Notes: a model not told the origin generated them from the letters alone. A stretch of DNA of 64,000 nt from Mucinivorans hirudinis (GCA_000723505.1 HG934468.1:434001-498000); one strand, 5' to 3'; counted from the first letter of the stretch, positions 44,700 to 54,509 are shown. Translations and numbers: made by a program.

Positions 44700-44718
44700 C
44701 AATAATAAAAATATAACT
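44687..44718. promoter_or_regulatory. candidate BlaI/MecI operator
   Basis: AGTTGTATATTT (44687-44698) and AAATATAACT (44709-44718) form an imperfect inverted repeat that covers the -7 box. Autorepression by binding the promoter is the known mode of BlaI/MecI proteins, so this is a plausible operator. It was not compared with other sites. Confidence 0.4.
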
Positions 44719-44721
44719 ATT

Positions 44722-45111
44722 ATGAGGAGAGAACTAAAAACAAACGAGCTTACGCGTGCCGAGTTAGAGATTATGCAGGCTATTTGGGAGCTTGGCGAAT
44801 GTTTTCTTGGAGAGATTACCGAGGCTATTGCCGAGCCCAAGCCTGCCTATAATACGGTGGCATCGACACTCAAGGTGTTGGTTAACAAAGGATATGTGGG
44901 CTACAGGGTGTGGAACAAGTCACATCAATACTTTGCCGTTTTACGAAAAGATGATTATCGTGCCACCACTCTGCGCCACACTCTCGGCCGCTTTTTTGAC
45001 AACTCGCCCGCACAATTGGTCGCTTTTCTGAATGATAGCGGAACGCTTACAAACAAGGAATATGAGGATTTGAGAGAGATTGCACGTCAAATTGTAGAAT
45101 CTAAAAAATAG
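44722..45111 (+). CDS. BlaI/MecI-family transcriptional repressor
   Basis: 129 residues from the ATG at 44722 (M-R-R-E-L-K-T-N-E-L). Winged helix with L-E-I-M-Q-A-I-W-E-L-G, T-V-A-S-T-L-K-V-L-V-N-K-G-Y-V, then a C-terminal dimer helix. In this family an M56 sensor protease (next gene) cleaves the repressor on signal. In Bacteroidetes such pairs often control envelope genes rather than beta-lactamases, and no beta-lactamase gene is present here. Confidence 0.88.
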   Translation: MRRELKTNELTRAELEIMQAIWELGECFLGEITEAIAEPKPAYNTVASTLKVLVNKGYVGYRVWNKSHQYFAVLRKDDYRATTLRHTLGRFFDNSPAQLVAFLNDSGTLTNKEYEDLREIARQIVESKK

Positions 45112-45118
45112 TAATACA

Positions 45119-45823
45119 ATGTTTTCATTAGGCTTTTTCGTGGATCTTCAGATTTCGCTCATTGTGCTTTGGGCAATTTACTATTTTGCGATTCACAATA
45201 GAGTGAGAACTGCTGTTGCTCGCACGATAATCTTGTTGATAGTTCCCTTCTCGCTTGCTATCTCCCTTACGAAAATTCCGCTGCAAACCGTGAAAGAATA
45301 TGTCGAACTGCCCGTTGATGCGCCCTCAGCCGGGGTGCAGGATTTCCCCGCAGTAGTCAGTAGCTTTGAAGGTGACGCGATGCAGGATGTCGGAGTCTTC
45401 TATGTTATTGATAAACAGGGATTGAACGCTCAATGGCTCTATGCGGTCGGAGTTGTCGTGATGATTTTGTGGCTGTTGGTCGGGCTTTTTTCGATTTTCT
45501 CGACGATACTTTTTACAAAAATCGAAAAGATATTTGGACACAGCGTTATCTTTCTTCGTAAGAGGGCAGCTGCCTATTCGTTTTTCAATTATATATTTAT
45601 TAACAGCTCATTACGAAGTTCTCCGTCACTTCGTCTGGTTATACTCCACGAGGCGGCACATTCTAAATACTGCCACTCGGTCGATTTAAGTATAATGCTT
45701 CTCTGTCGTGCACTACTTTGGTTTAACCCTGTCGTGTGGCATTTGACAGTTCTGCTCAAAAGAGTGCACGAATATCAAGTTGATAACTCAATCGTGCGCA
45801 GCGGCGCATCAATTAAAGAATAT
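45119..45823 (+). pseudogene. BlaR1-type M56 sensor protease, cut by IS4
   Basis: About 235 residues remain: several membrane helices (from about 5, 35, 105) and the zinc protease motif H-E-A-A-H (about 177-181) followed by W-F-N-P-V-V-W-H. The frame runs into the IS4 end after A-S-I-K-E-Y. The sensor domain and any C-terminal part are absent and do not reappear after the IS copies. It lies 7 bp after blaI. The cut should leave the repressor without its activator. Confidence 0.85.
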
Positions 45824-47277
45824 CATTACTGACCGACAAAAAAGTTGAGAAAAAAAGAGAGGGGTAATCCCCTTTGAAGAGAATTACCCCGATAGTTGTA
45901 ATTTTGTAAGTGCAAACAATACAAGATTCAACTATGGGCAAAGATAGTTATAAAAATTTAGTCGGTCAGCCGATTTTCAAACAGATTGTAGATTTTCTGC
46001 CAAGAGCGAAGTTTGACCTGTTAGTTCACCGTCACAAATCGGATAGGTACTACAAACGATTTCGCTCGTGGGAGCAGTTGATAACTTTGCTCTTTGGGGT
46101 CTTTAGCAGGTGTGATTCTGTGGGCGAGATTGCAGCAGCAATGCAGGGCTTGCAAGGCAAGTTGAGCTATTTGGGGCTAGATAAATCGCCCGCCAAAAGC
46201 ACCATAGGCGATGCTTTGCGAGATAGAGATGAGGTTTTGTTCAGGGATTACTACTTTGAGTTATTGAGCCACTACTCGCCACTTTTGTCGGTCAGCCGAA
46301 TTAAGGGGGTGGATTTTGAGAAGTTTTACATCTTCGATTCTACCACTATTCGCCTATTTTCGGACATAATGAAGGGGGTAGGTCGTAACCCCAAAGGAGA
46401 TGGTAAGAAGAAGGGTGGATTGAAGGTGCATATGATGATAGACGCTCACGCCGATTGTGCCAAGCACGTCAATATAAGCGAGGCAAAAATGCACGATAAG
46501 AAATTTCTGAGCAAGCTCAACCTCACAGCAGGGAGTATGATTTGTTTCGACAAGGCGTACAACGACTATGGGCAATATGCCCGCTGGACAGAAGAGGGAG
46601 TTTGGTTTGTCGGACGGTTGAAACGCAATGCTGTTTACGAGGTACAGGAGGTTATTTCAGAGAAAGTGCTGAACGACAAAGAGTTTGGAGTAATATCAGA
46701 GGAGCACATTCATCTGAATTATAAGGATAATAAGGAGCAGAAGAAGGTTTGTTTAAGGAAAGTTGTTTATCGTGATGAAAAGGGTCGGATATTGGTTTTT
46801 ATCACCAATAACTTTCAAATCAGTGCAGAGGATGTGGCTTTTATCTACAAGTGCCGCTGGCAAATAGAGCTGTTGTTTAAGAAGTTGAAGCAGAATTTTC
46901 AACTACACTTTTTCTACTCTGAGACCGAGAATGGAATTAAGACGCAGATATGGATAACGCTCATTGCTCATCTACTTTTGACGGTGTTGAAAGTCAAAAC
47001 GCAGACTGACAAAGCATTTTCGACTGTTGCGGTGTTGGTGAGGATACATTTGACGAGTTATCTGGATATTTTTTGGATGATTCAGAACTGCAAACGCACT
47101 TATCACAAGCGAAAAGGGGCTAATTTTTGCTCATCGAGCCGAGCCCCAACGATACAAATGGCACTATTTTGAGGGGGGTAGGTATTTTGAAATGACTATT
47201 TATGCGGAAATACATGCTGATTACTAAACGATTGCATAAATAATTAACAAAAATCCGATTTTAGTCGGTTAATAATG
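45824..47277 (+). mobile_element. IS4-family element, copy 1 (complete)
   Basis: 1454 bp with ends CATTACTGACCGAC and, inverted at the right, CATTATTAACCGAC. A perfect 9-bp duplication AAAGAATAT lies at 45815-45823 and 47278-47286, and a second copy begins right after the latter. It interrupts the blaR1-type gene. Confidence 0.9.
45934..47172 (+). CDS. IS4-type transposase
   Basis: 412 residues from M-G-K-D-S-Y-K-N-L; the GTG at 45910 is a less likely start. N-terminal DUF4372-like domain (F-R-S-W-E-Q-L-I-T-L-L-F), then F-D-S-T-T-I (first Asp), C-F-D-K-A-Y-N-D-Y (second Asp) and Y-K-C-R-W-Q-I-E-L-L-F-K-K-L-K (Y-R-E signature of IS4). It appears intact. Confidence 0.92.
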   Translation: MGKDSYKNLVGQPIFKQIVDFLPRAKFDLLVHRHKSDRYYKRFRSWEQLITLLFGVFSRCDSVGEIAAAMQGLQGKLSYLGLDKSPAKSTIGDALRDRDEVLFRDYYFELLSHYSPLLSVSRIKGVDFEKFYIFDSTTIRLFSDIMKGVGRNPKGDGKKKGGLKVHMMIDAHADCAKHVNISEAKMHDKKFLSKLNLTAGSMICFDKAYNDYGQYARWTEEGVWFVGRLKRNAVYEVQEVISEKVLNDKEFGVISEEHIHLNYKDNKEQKKVCLRKVVYRDEKGRILVFITNNFQISAEDVAFIYKCRWQIELLFKKLKQNFQLHFFYSETENGIKTQIWITLIAHLLLTVLKVKTQTDKAFSTVAVLVRIHLTSYLDIFWMIQNCKRTYHKRKGANFCSSSRAPTIQMALF

Positions 47278-47286
47278 AAAGAATAT

Positions 47287-47805
47287 CATTACTGACCGAC
47301 AAAAAAGTTGAGAAAAAAAGAGAGGGGTAATCCCCTTTGAAGAGAATTACCCCGATAGTTGTAATTTTGTAAGTGCAAACAATACAAGATTCAACTATGG
47401 GCAAAGATAGTTATAAAAATTTAGTCGGTCAGCCGATTTTCAAACAGGTTGTAGATTTTCTGCCAAGAGCGAAGTTTGACCTGTTAGTTCACCGCCACAA
47501 ATCGGATAGGTACTACAAACGATTTCGCTCGTGGGAGCAGTTGATAACTTTGCTCTTTGGGGTCTTTAGCAGGTGTGATTCTGTGGGCGAGATTGCAGCA
47601 GCAATGCAGGGCTTGCAAGGCAAGTTGAGCTATTTGGGGCTAGATAAATCGCCCGCCAAAAGCACCATAGGCGATGCTTTGCGAGATAGAGATGAGGTTT
47701 TGTTCAGGGATTACTACTTTGAGTTATTGAGCCACTACTCGCCACTTTTGTCGGTCAGCCGAATTAAGGGGGTGGATTTTGAGAAGTTTTACATCTTCGA
47801 TTCTA
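47287..47805 (+). mobile_element. IS4-family element, copy 2 (3' end cut by IS630)
   Basis: Starts CATTACTGACCGAC directly after the 9-bp duplication that ends copy 1, giving head-to-tail copies that share one AAAGAATAT. It is nearly identical to copy 1 until the IS630 element at 47806. The transposase fragment 47397-47805 has 136 residues and lacks the catalytic residues. The missing 3' part is not found beyond the IS630. Confidence 0.88.
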
Positions 47806-47813
47806 CTGTTATG

Positions 47814-48473
47814 TTAATTTTGAATTGACGGATATAATTTTTTGAGTTTTATTCTTGCATCTTCATTTGTAAATTGCCAGTTAATTTTCAAGTTTGCGTT
47901 ATTTCGATGGTTTTGCCACGCTTCTACCTCAGCGATAACTTTTTCTTTGGTAGGAATATGCCTATTCAAACACTGACCATTGAGCACGTGTAACTCTATC
48001 TCTGCCATATTCAACCAACTGCCGTGCTTGGGAGTTAAAATAAACTCAAATCTATCCCATAACTCCTTTGCCTGCTCAGGTGGAAAAATCTCATAAAAAG
48101 CAGAACCATCGTGAGTTTTGAAGTTATCCATAACCAATTTTATCTTCTTGGCAGTGGGATATTCATCAGATATTTTCTTGATGAATTTTGCCCAATCTGC
48201 TTTTGTCTTAAAATCCGTAACATCCACTATTCTCCTACCTGTAAGGGGTTCATTGGCAATGAATATATTTACCGTTCCGTGCCTAATGTATTCATAATCT
48301 ACTCTTGCATCCTGCCCCGGTTTCATTGGAATTGATGCAACTTCTTCAATTAGCTGCTTTGGCGACTCGTCCATACAAACAACCGGATACTCTTCATTAT
48401 AGGGCTGCTTATAAACATCCAACACTCGCTCCATATTAGCCACAAAATTAGCACTCTGCTCAGGCGGAATCAC
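47814..48473 (-). CDS. IS630 transposase, DDE frame, copy 1
   Basis: 219 residues of the DDE_3 endonuclease: V-C-M-D-E-S-P-K-Q, L-V-M-D-N-F-K-T-H and W-L-N-M-A-E-I-E (catalytic D, D, E). It is in the -1 frame relative to the helix-turn-helix frame; a slip on A8 (48505-48512) gives K-K-N-E-L-K-P-W-K-V-K-G-W-V-I-P-P-E, the normal continuous sequence. Confidence 0.9.
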   Translation of the reverse strand: MIPPEQSANFVANMERVLDVYKQPYNEEYPVVCMDESPKQLIEEVASIPMKPGQDARVDYEYIRHGTVNIFIANEPLTGRRIVDVTDFKTKADWAKFIKKISDEYPTAKKIKLVMDNFKTHDGSAFYEIFPPEQAKELWDRFEFILTPKHGSWLNMAEIELHVLNGQCLNRHIPTKEKVIAEVEAWQNHRNNANLKINWQFTNEDARIKLKKLYPSIQN

Positions 48474-48481
48474 CCACCCCT

Positions 48482-48946
48482 TTACTTTCCAAGGCTTAAG
48501 TTCGTTTTTTTTAATACATTAGACACACTAACGTGTGAAATGTAATCAACATACTGCAATTCAACAACTTTATTAGAAAGCATTCGCAAAGACCATTTGG
48601 AAAATCCTGCTGGCGGTTCGCTACAACACAATGCTACTATCTTGGCTTCTAAATCACCATCTACTTTTTTCTGATAGAGCCGACCCGAAGGGCGACGTTC
48701 GAGTACCTCCTCAAAGCCTTCTTCGACAAATCGTTTCTTAACTCTGTCGATTGTCCTTGCTCCAATCTTCAAAACCTTACAAATACTCTCATTGGTAATC
48801 CCTTTATTGTCAGAAAATTCTCCCTTGTCGCAACTCAATAAAATATGAGCAACACGAAAAGAATGAGCACTATGGCTTCCCTTTTTTATTATTGTCTGAA
48901 GCTCGGCAACCTCCGCTGCCGATAATTTGATAGTGTAACGAATCAT
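48482..48946 (-). CDS. IS630 transposase, helix-turn-helix frame, copy 1
   Basis: 154 residues: paired helix-turn-helix domains (N-E-S-I-C-K-V-L-K-I-G-A-R-T-I-D-R-V-K, then W-S-L-R-M-L-S-N-K-V). It ends soon after L-K-K-T at the A8 run. A TATCTTTG box lies upstream near 48965-48972 on the minus strand. Confidence 0.88.
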   Translation of the reverse strand: MIRYTIKLSAAEVAELQTIIKKGSHSAHSFRVAHILLSCDKGEFSDNKGITNESICKVLKIGARTIDRVKKRFVEEGFEEVLERRPSGRLYQKKVDGDLEAKIVALCCSEPPAGFSKWSLRMLSNKVVELQYVDYISHVSVSNVLKKTNLSLGK

Positions 48947-49008
48947 TGTAGGCTATATTTATCACAAAGATAAAAATAATTTACGCCATATCAAAATTAA
49001 CATAACAC

Positions 49009-50314
49009 TACTAAGTAGCGATCCGCTTGATGAGACTCGCCCTGCTGCCGTTACTCCGCAAAGCACATTATTCGAGCGAAATGCCGAAGCACCGCCCTGC
49101 ATAAACATTCCTGCTGTGGTAAATATCGCTGTGAGCTTATCTGCTCCTGCTGCCGTGGATTGTGTCCCCATCACATCGACATATAGACCTGTCTTGTATT
49201 TGTTGGTGTTTGAGTTGTTGTAGGATTGGAGTATGCAGTTTTGTGCAATGGTTTCGGGTTGACTCCACGCTAAGATAGGAACAGATACTCCTGCTCCCTC
49301 TGAGCCGTTATGAAGTATGGCATTATTGATTGAGATGTTCGATGCAGGGTGTTTGACAAGAATACCAGAGCCTTGCCCCATGTATATTCCGTCCGATGTT
49401 GTTTTTATCTCCACCACAGGATACGCCTGCGAATTATCGTAAAACGCAAGGGCGTTGTTTGCTTGCGTTATCTCAACACGTTGACCTGCGGTGGCAGTCT
49501 TGAGGTTTTTTACCCCTAAGTTTTCGATGTAGGCAAGCTGTGCTAAGAGTAGCTCCGTGGCAACCGATGTGAATTCAGCTCCGAATGAATCCCAATTTGC
49601 AGCATTCCAAGCAGTAGCAACTCCGTTCGCACCCTTGTACACATAGTAGTTCGTGCCGTATTTGACTATATCTCTTCGGAGCGAATTGTTGTAATAGATT
49701 ACCGATGCGCTGTGCACTCCACGATAAACTATCCCCGGGCCGGCAGTCCCTGCCGAACCTGTTGCCCCGGTAGCTCCGGTCGAACCTGTATCTCCTTTGT
49801 CGCCCTTGTCACCTTTCTCGCCACTAATACGCACGGCAGTGTTCCAAGCGGCAGGAGCTGTTGCCGGAGGGACGACCGTCCCTGTACGCATCCAAAGATA
49901 TTCACCCGAAGTGAGTGCCGAAGGCGATGCTGCCCAACCAGCGGTCGGAGCAGTTGTGGTGGAGGTGTTTTTGGCAAAGTTGTAGGCGGTGTACTGTCCG
50001 TCATTACCGTTTGTTCCGTTTGCCCCATTCGTTCCGTTCGTACCATTTGTGCCGTTTGCTCCCGTCACTTGAATGGGAACGCTCCACGCTCCGGCAACTC
50101 CTGTCGTGCCGTTGACGGTAGCTTTACTCATCCACCAAGTACCTCCTGCAGTCGGAGCATCCACCCAACCCGAAGGCGTGGTTGCTGTACCTGTGGGCGT
50201 TGCAGGCTGAGTGGACGAGGATTTGAACACATACGATGTCCAATTCCCAGCCGCTCCCGGATCGCCTTTTTCGGCAATCACTACCGTTACCTGTCCTCGT
50301 GCTATGACTGCCAT
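49009..50314 (-). pseudogene. collagen-like phage tail fibre, C-terminus cut by IS630
   Basis: About 434 phage-derived residues remain. Gly-x-y triplets occur in two blocks (G-A-N-G-T-N-G-T-N-G and G-E-K-G-D-K-G-D-K-G-D-T-G), with aromatic-rich repeats between and a C-terminal beta-helix-like part (I-S-I-N-N-A-I-L-H-N-G-S). Such proteins form trimeric fibres for host recognition. The last residues (L-L-S-S-V-M-L-I-L) are encoded by the IS. The start M-A-V-I-A-R-G-Q-V-T-V-V is similar to the preceding gene's M-A-V-I-S-R-G-Q-I-T-I-V, so the two are related. Confidence 0.75.
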
Positions 50315-50316
50315 TA

Positions 50317-51354
50317 CTATTTGTCTATTTCTACGGTGAATGTTGCCGCAACGGTTATCTCGTCACGGGCTACGGTGATACTACGCCCCGTTTTGATGCC
50401 TGCTGTTCCCCAAGCGGTGTCCTGAACACCGAGCTTGTTGAACTTGCGCCATTTGCAGGTTGCTCCTGTAAAGAACGTGTCGGCAAGGAGTGCTCCGTTC
50501 TGCCAGCAGTTTACGGTAAGTGTGGTCGAGGTTAGTCCGCTTGTGAGGGTCGTGCCTTGTGGCGTAGCGATTTCAACTTGGTACGGGTCGGACATATCGG
50601 CAAAGGAGATAATGTCGCTGACTGAGGTATTGTACGTGCCGCTTGCCGTGTCGGTGTCCTTGATTTCGCACTTGAAGCTCTCGAAGTTCAGCACAGCCGC
50701 TTCGGGGATAGTGATTTCGTTGGTGGTGTAGCCCGTGATGCCCCCAGCATTGGCAGAAGTGATTTCAGTCTACGTTCCGCTGCCGAGCTTGAACCATTTG
50801 TAGGTGACGTTGGTGTTGTCAATGGTTGAGCCTCGCCACATATCGCAATGCGCCTTGAGGGTCGTTGCCGCACCGTTTTTGAATACCGTACCCAGCGGAG
50901 CAAAGGCAATGGCGCATATCAGCTGCCCTGCGTTTTCGCTCTTTGTGTAGCTGATGTTCGTTTTCGCTTTGGTCTCTGTTGTGGTGTCGGGGTCGACATA
51001 TACCACTTCGCACTCCACCTGCAACTGATTGACCGAAGTCATATTGTTTTTGATGGTTAGTGCATAAGGTGAAGTTGTCGCTGCCGTAGCACCATAAGTC
51101 GAGAGCGTTGTCGAGCCGTTGATTTTCCAAGTCGGCACACCTTTGAGCCTTGACACCTGATTGGTATCCACACCCGTAACGTAGACTTCGGGCGTGATAA
51201 CGAGAAACGGTGACAGCGTCCAGTTGGGAACATAGCTACTGTTCTCCTTATTAAAAATCTGCGTAGTCGCCACATTGCTACCCAGATAGAGATTGATTGA
51301 CTTGCCGTCTGCCAAATCAACTATTGTGATTTGACCTCTTGATATTACTGCCAT
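50317..51354 (-). pseudogene. phage tail/fibre protein interrupted by an in-frame TAG
   Basis: From M-A-V-I-S-R-G-Q-I-T-I-V-D the frame has 194 codons, then TAG (50772-50770), then runs on without a break to 50317 (about 346 codons in all). The second part (N-E-I-T-I-P-E-A-A-V-L-N-F-E-S-F-K-C-E-I) continues the same Ig-like pattern, so it is one gene with a nonsense codon. Re-initiation at 50694 could give a separate 125-residue product. It lies 2 bp after metK. Confidence 0.7.
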
Positions 51355-51356
51355 AG

Positions 51357-52640
51357 TTAGTCGAGATTGAAGGTTTGTTTGATTTCAGGTACTGCGTCCA
51401 GCCGCTCCCAGCCGAAAAACTCGATGCCGTCAACGGTGTATGGCTGGCGACCAAAATGTCCGTATGAAGCTGTCGGAAGATAGATTGGATTCTTGAGTCC
51501 GAAACGTTCCACGATTACCGCTGGGCGTAGGTCGAAGAGTTTTGCGATGCGTGAGGCAATTTCGCCATCACTCATCGCCACATCTGCCGTTCCGAAAGTA
51601 TTTACAGCCACGCTTACAGGCTTTGCAACCCCGATTGCATACGCCAACTGCACCTGCACCTCGTCGGCAACCCCTGCCGCCACAAGATTTTTGGCAATGT
51701 AGCGAGCCATATACGCAGCCGAGCGGTCAACTTTCGAGGAGTCCTTGCCCGAAAATGCACCCCCGCCGTGGCAAGCTCTGCCACCATAGGTGTCAACAAT
51801 AATCTTGCGACCCGTTACGCCCGTATCGCCATTGTGCCCACCGATAACGAACCGACCCGTAGGATTTACCAACAGACGGTAGTCGTCTTGGAACAGCTCG
51901 GCAAGCTGCGGATCTTTCGCCTTGACTCGTGGGATAAGGCACTCCTTGATATGTTGCAAAATTGTGTTGTCCGTAACACATTCATCGTGCTGAGTCGAAA
52001 CCACAATCGTATCGACACGCAGCGGCTTGCCAAACTCATCGTACTCAATCGTAACTTGCGATTTTGCATCGGGGCGGAGGTAGCTTTTGCCGCCCGACTC
52101 CTTGCGGATAGCGTCCAACTCCTGCAATAGCAAATGCGACAGCGCAAGCGTGGCAGGCATAAACTCCGCAGTCTCACGAACGGCATAACCGAACATAATG
52201 CCTTGGTCGCCTGCACCCTGAGCACTCATAGCATCTTCATAAAACTCACGATTGATCTCTTTGCACGATTGCCCTTCTGCCTCCGCTTGTTGATACATCA
52301 TATTGATTGGCTTTTCGACCCCCAACCGTATATCTGACGACTGCTCGTGGATTGCAGAGAGCACTCCGCACGATGATGCCTCGAAACCATACTCAGCATT
52401 GTTGTAGCCAATATCGGCAATGGTTTTGCGGACAACGCCCTGCACATCAACATAGGCATTTGATTTCACTTCGCCCGCCACAACCACAAGTCCTGTGGTG
52501 CAGAGCGTTTCGCAGGCGACTTTAGAATTTGGGTCTTGACGCAAAAACTCATCGAGAATTGCGTCGCTGATTTGATCGGAAACTTTGTCGGGGTGTCCTG
52601 CCGACACCGACTCGCTGGTAAATAGGTAATTCTGTTTCAT
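51357..52640 (-). CDS. metK: S-adenosylmethionine synthetase inside the phage tail operon
   Basis: 427 residues, full length. All signature parts are present: [12 protein letters not shown] near 15-26, G-A-G-D-Q-G at about 142-147, and the P-loop-like G-G-G-A-F-S-G-K-D near 290. It makes SAM from methionine and ATP in the cytoplasm. It lies 10 bp after the upstream tail gene and 2 bp before the downstream one, on the same strand, so it is transcribed with phage structural genes. Host metK genes are usually alone. It could supply SAM for phage DNA methylation or replace the host enzyme. Confidence 0.95.
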   Translation of the reverse strand: MKQNYLFTSESVSAGHPDKVSDQISDAILDEFLRQDPNSKVACETLCTTGLVVVAGEVKSNAYVDVQGVVRKTIADIGYNNAEYGFEASSCGVLSAIHEQSSDIRLGVEKPINMMYQQAEAEGQSCKEINREFYEDAMSAQGAGDQGIMFGYAVRETAEFMPATLALSHLLLQELDAIRKESGGKSYLRPDAKSQVTIEYDEFGKPLRVDTIVVSTQHDECVTDNTILQHIKECLIPRVKAKDPQLAELFQDDYRLLVNPTGRFVIGGHNGDTGVTGRKIIVDTYGGRACHGGGAFSGKDSSKVDRSAAYMARYIAKNLVAAGVADEVQVQLAYAIGVAKPVSVAVNTFGTADVAMSDGEIASRIAKLFDLRPAVIVERFGLKNPIYLPTASYGHFGRQPYTVDGIEFFGWERLDAVPEIKQTFNLD

Positions 52641-52650
52641 TTTTTATGGT

Positions 52651-54087
52651 TTAAATTATGATTTCACATTCAAATGTTGCTCGGCGGTAAACATCGGGGT
52701 CGGCAATCCAAATTCGGCTGCCTGCTCCTTGGTGGAGTTCATTCCACACGATGTCGCCATCGGGGTTGTCGGATACCCTGAACCAATTGAAAGCATTGTC
52801 GGGGAGCGTTGCTGTTATATCTCGTGAGCCTTTGAAAATGGCGGCTTGCAGAAATGTGCCGATGTCACCATTGATAAAATTTGTGCCGTTGGTCGACAGT
52901 ATCCGCACCGAATAGGCATCTTCGCCATCATATACTTTGGTTATGGTGATGATGTCGTAATAGACTCCGCAGGCGAGGTAACGCAGGGTCAGTGTTCGCC
53001 GTTCTCTCCAAATCTCTGAGTTGGGCGAAAGCTCAAAAATGAGCGATTGGGTATTTGGAATATCAACCCACAGTGAACCATCTTTATATTGCCACGTTCG
53101 GGCGGTTTCAGGCGACGTGATGCCAAATTCAACAGCAGTCAGGGTTATGGTCACAGGCTCGCATATTCCGTCCGAATTATAGCGAAACACCTGCTCGCCT
53201 TGCACTGCTACTGCTCCGACAATCCAATCCTCGCCTGTGTCGGGGTTGCGTTGCACGAGGCGACCGCAGATATAAGCGTTTTCGAGTAACGCTCCGTAGC
53301 CGCTGAGTTGCCCGAACACAGGGTGGTTAATTTCCGAGAGGTCGCCAAGCTGGACTTTGATGTTTTTCTGCTCAATTTTATCGTCCGTAACCTTGTCGAT
53401 AATGCGGATAAACTTATGCAAACCATCAAGATAAATCGACCCTTGTCGGGCAGGATTGGTTTTGTTACCCTGCCGAGCCAAAGTCATAAACCGCTGTGGA
53501 GTGATGCCATTGAGCAGATAGCAGTGAAACATCGTCTCGCTGATAATGCCCGTAACCTCAAAATAGGCAGTTTTGAACCCTGTCGGGTTGCCGTCCTCAT
53601 CGGTGGTGTAGAAAATCCCTCGCAGGATATCCTTGTACTGAAAATTTATCGTAACCTCACCCTCTTTTGACTTGAGTTCCACGACATACATATCGTCATC
53701 GTCCTCCCATGCATCGTCTACCACACCTGCATCGGTCACCCAAAACTCATTTCCTGTGGCGGTAATTCGGTTGTACTTCAGCTCCGGCACTTCAAGATAC
53801 TCATCGACCCGCAGGTTTTTCATTCGTCCATCGCCCAATACTCGAAGGTTACCCGTAATCATTCCTCCGGCTTTGTCAAACTTCTTCTCAAGCTCACCCG
53901 GCAGACCATCCACCTCTTCCAAGGGGTGAATATGCTTCTTGATACCCACCGCCTCTTTCAACTCAGCCCCCGACATCTTAATTGTCGCATCCGGCTGTGG
54001 CAAATCGACAACAAACTCCATCTCATCGAAGTAACCTTCGATAAGAGGCTTTGCTGACTGTAAATCTTTTATGCGAACTCCGGACAT
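52651..54087 (-). CDS. phage tail/baseplate or receptor-binding protein
   Basis: 478 residues beginning M-S-G-V-R-I-K-D-L-Q-S-A-K-P. The middle resembles Bacteroidetes tail proteins that carry T-G-N-L-R-V-L-G-D-G-R-M-K-N-L-R-V-D-E-Y and a long beta-rich region. The C-terminal domain (D-G-E-D-A-Y-S-V-R-I-L-S, ending A-T-F-E-C-E-I) is an Ig-like unit of the type seen in the fibre genes that follow. The exact tail position is not known. Confidence 0.65.
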   Translation of the reverse strand: MSGVRIKDLQSAKPLIEGYFDEMEFVVDLPQPDATIKMSGAELKEAVGIKKHIHPLEEVDGLPGELEKKFDKAGGMITGNLRVLGDGRMKNLRVDEYLEVPELKYNRITATGNEFWVTDAGVVDDAWEDDDDMYVVELKSKEGEVTINFQYKDILRGIFYTTDEDGNPTGFKTAYFEVTGIISETMFHCYLLNGITPQRFMTLARQGNKTNPARQGSIYLDGLHKFIRIIDKVTDDKIEQKNIKVQLGDLSEINHPVFGQLSGYGALLENAYICGRLVQRNPDTGEDWIVGAVAVQGEQVFRYNSDGICEPVTITLTAVEFGITSPETARTWQYKDGSLWVDIPNTQSLIFELSPNSEIWRERRTLTLRYLACGVYYDIITITKVYDGEDAYSVRILSTNGTNFINGDIGTFLQAAIFKGSRDITATLPDNAFNWFRVSDNPDGDIVWNELHQGAGSRIWIADPDVYRRATFECEIII

Positions 54088-54129
54088 AATTTATTTTTGA
54101 AAAAAGTATCTATTTGAGGAAACATTTAC

Positions 54130-54137
54130 TATCTTTG
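54130..54137 (+). promoter_or_regulatory. -7 box (TATCTTTG) of the toxin-antitoxin pair
   Basis: TATCTTTG 22 bp before the toxin start on the plus strand, opposite to the surrounding phage operon. No good -33 TTTG at the standard spacing was found. Confidence 0.5.
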
Positions 54138-54158
54138 TGGCGTTATTATTGTGAATAA

Positions 54159-54503
54159 ATGCTTGGAAAACCAAAATTTAATGTGGAGTATTATCAAGAG
54201 GCTTGGGACTTTTTGATGCGTGTTGATGAAAAAACACGAGCTAAAATTGCTGATAACATCACCAAAGCAAGCTGTACTCTTGATCCTAAACTCCTAAAAA
54301 AGCTCACAGGAGAGGTGTGGGAGTTTCGCACGTTATATAATAGTAAACAGTATCGTATGTTGGCATTTTGGGACAAGCGAGACAAAGAACAGACATTGGT
54401 TATTGCAACGCACGGCTTTGTAAAGAAGGTCGGTAAAGTGCCACAAAAAGAGATTGACAAGACAACGAACATAATGAAAGAGTATTTTAACAATAAAAAG
54501 TAA
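54159..54503 (+). CDS. RelE/HigB-like toxin
   Basis: 114 residues. The RelE-superfamily pattern is visible: Y-Y-Q-E-A-W-D-F-L, L-L-K-K-L-T-G-E-V-W-E-F-R, then Q-Y-R-M-L-A-F-W and A-T-H-G-F-V-K-K. These toxins cleave mRNA at the ribosome. The toxin precedes the antitoxin, as in higBA systems. It is on the strand opposite to the phage tail genes and so is expressed separately. Confidence 0.85.
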   Translation: MLGKPKFNVEYYQEAWDFLMRVDEKTRAKIADNITKASCTLDPKLLKKLTGEVWEFRTLYNSKQYRMLAFWDKRDKEQTLVIATHGFVKKVGKVPQKEIDKTTNIMKEYFNNKK

Positions 54504-54509
54504 CCGCAT

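Larger units (their letters stand above)
47806..49008 (-). mobile_element. IS630-family element, copy 1
   Basis: 1203 bp flanked by TA on both sides, with inverted ends CTGTTATGTTAATTTTGA and its near complement at 48991-49008. TA targeting is typical of IS630/Tc1. It joins the truncated IS4 copy on the left to a truncated phage tail fibre on the right, so it marks a rearrangement junction. A twin lies at 61214-62416. Confidence 0.9.

Noticed and set aside
44722-45823. Beta-lactam resistance locus
   Set aside because: The blaI/blaR1-type pair has no beta-lactamase or PBP gene next to it and the sensor gene is truncated, so resistance cannot be inferred.
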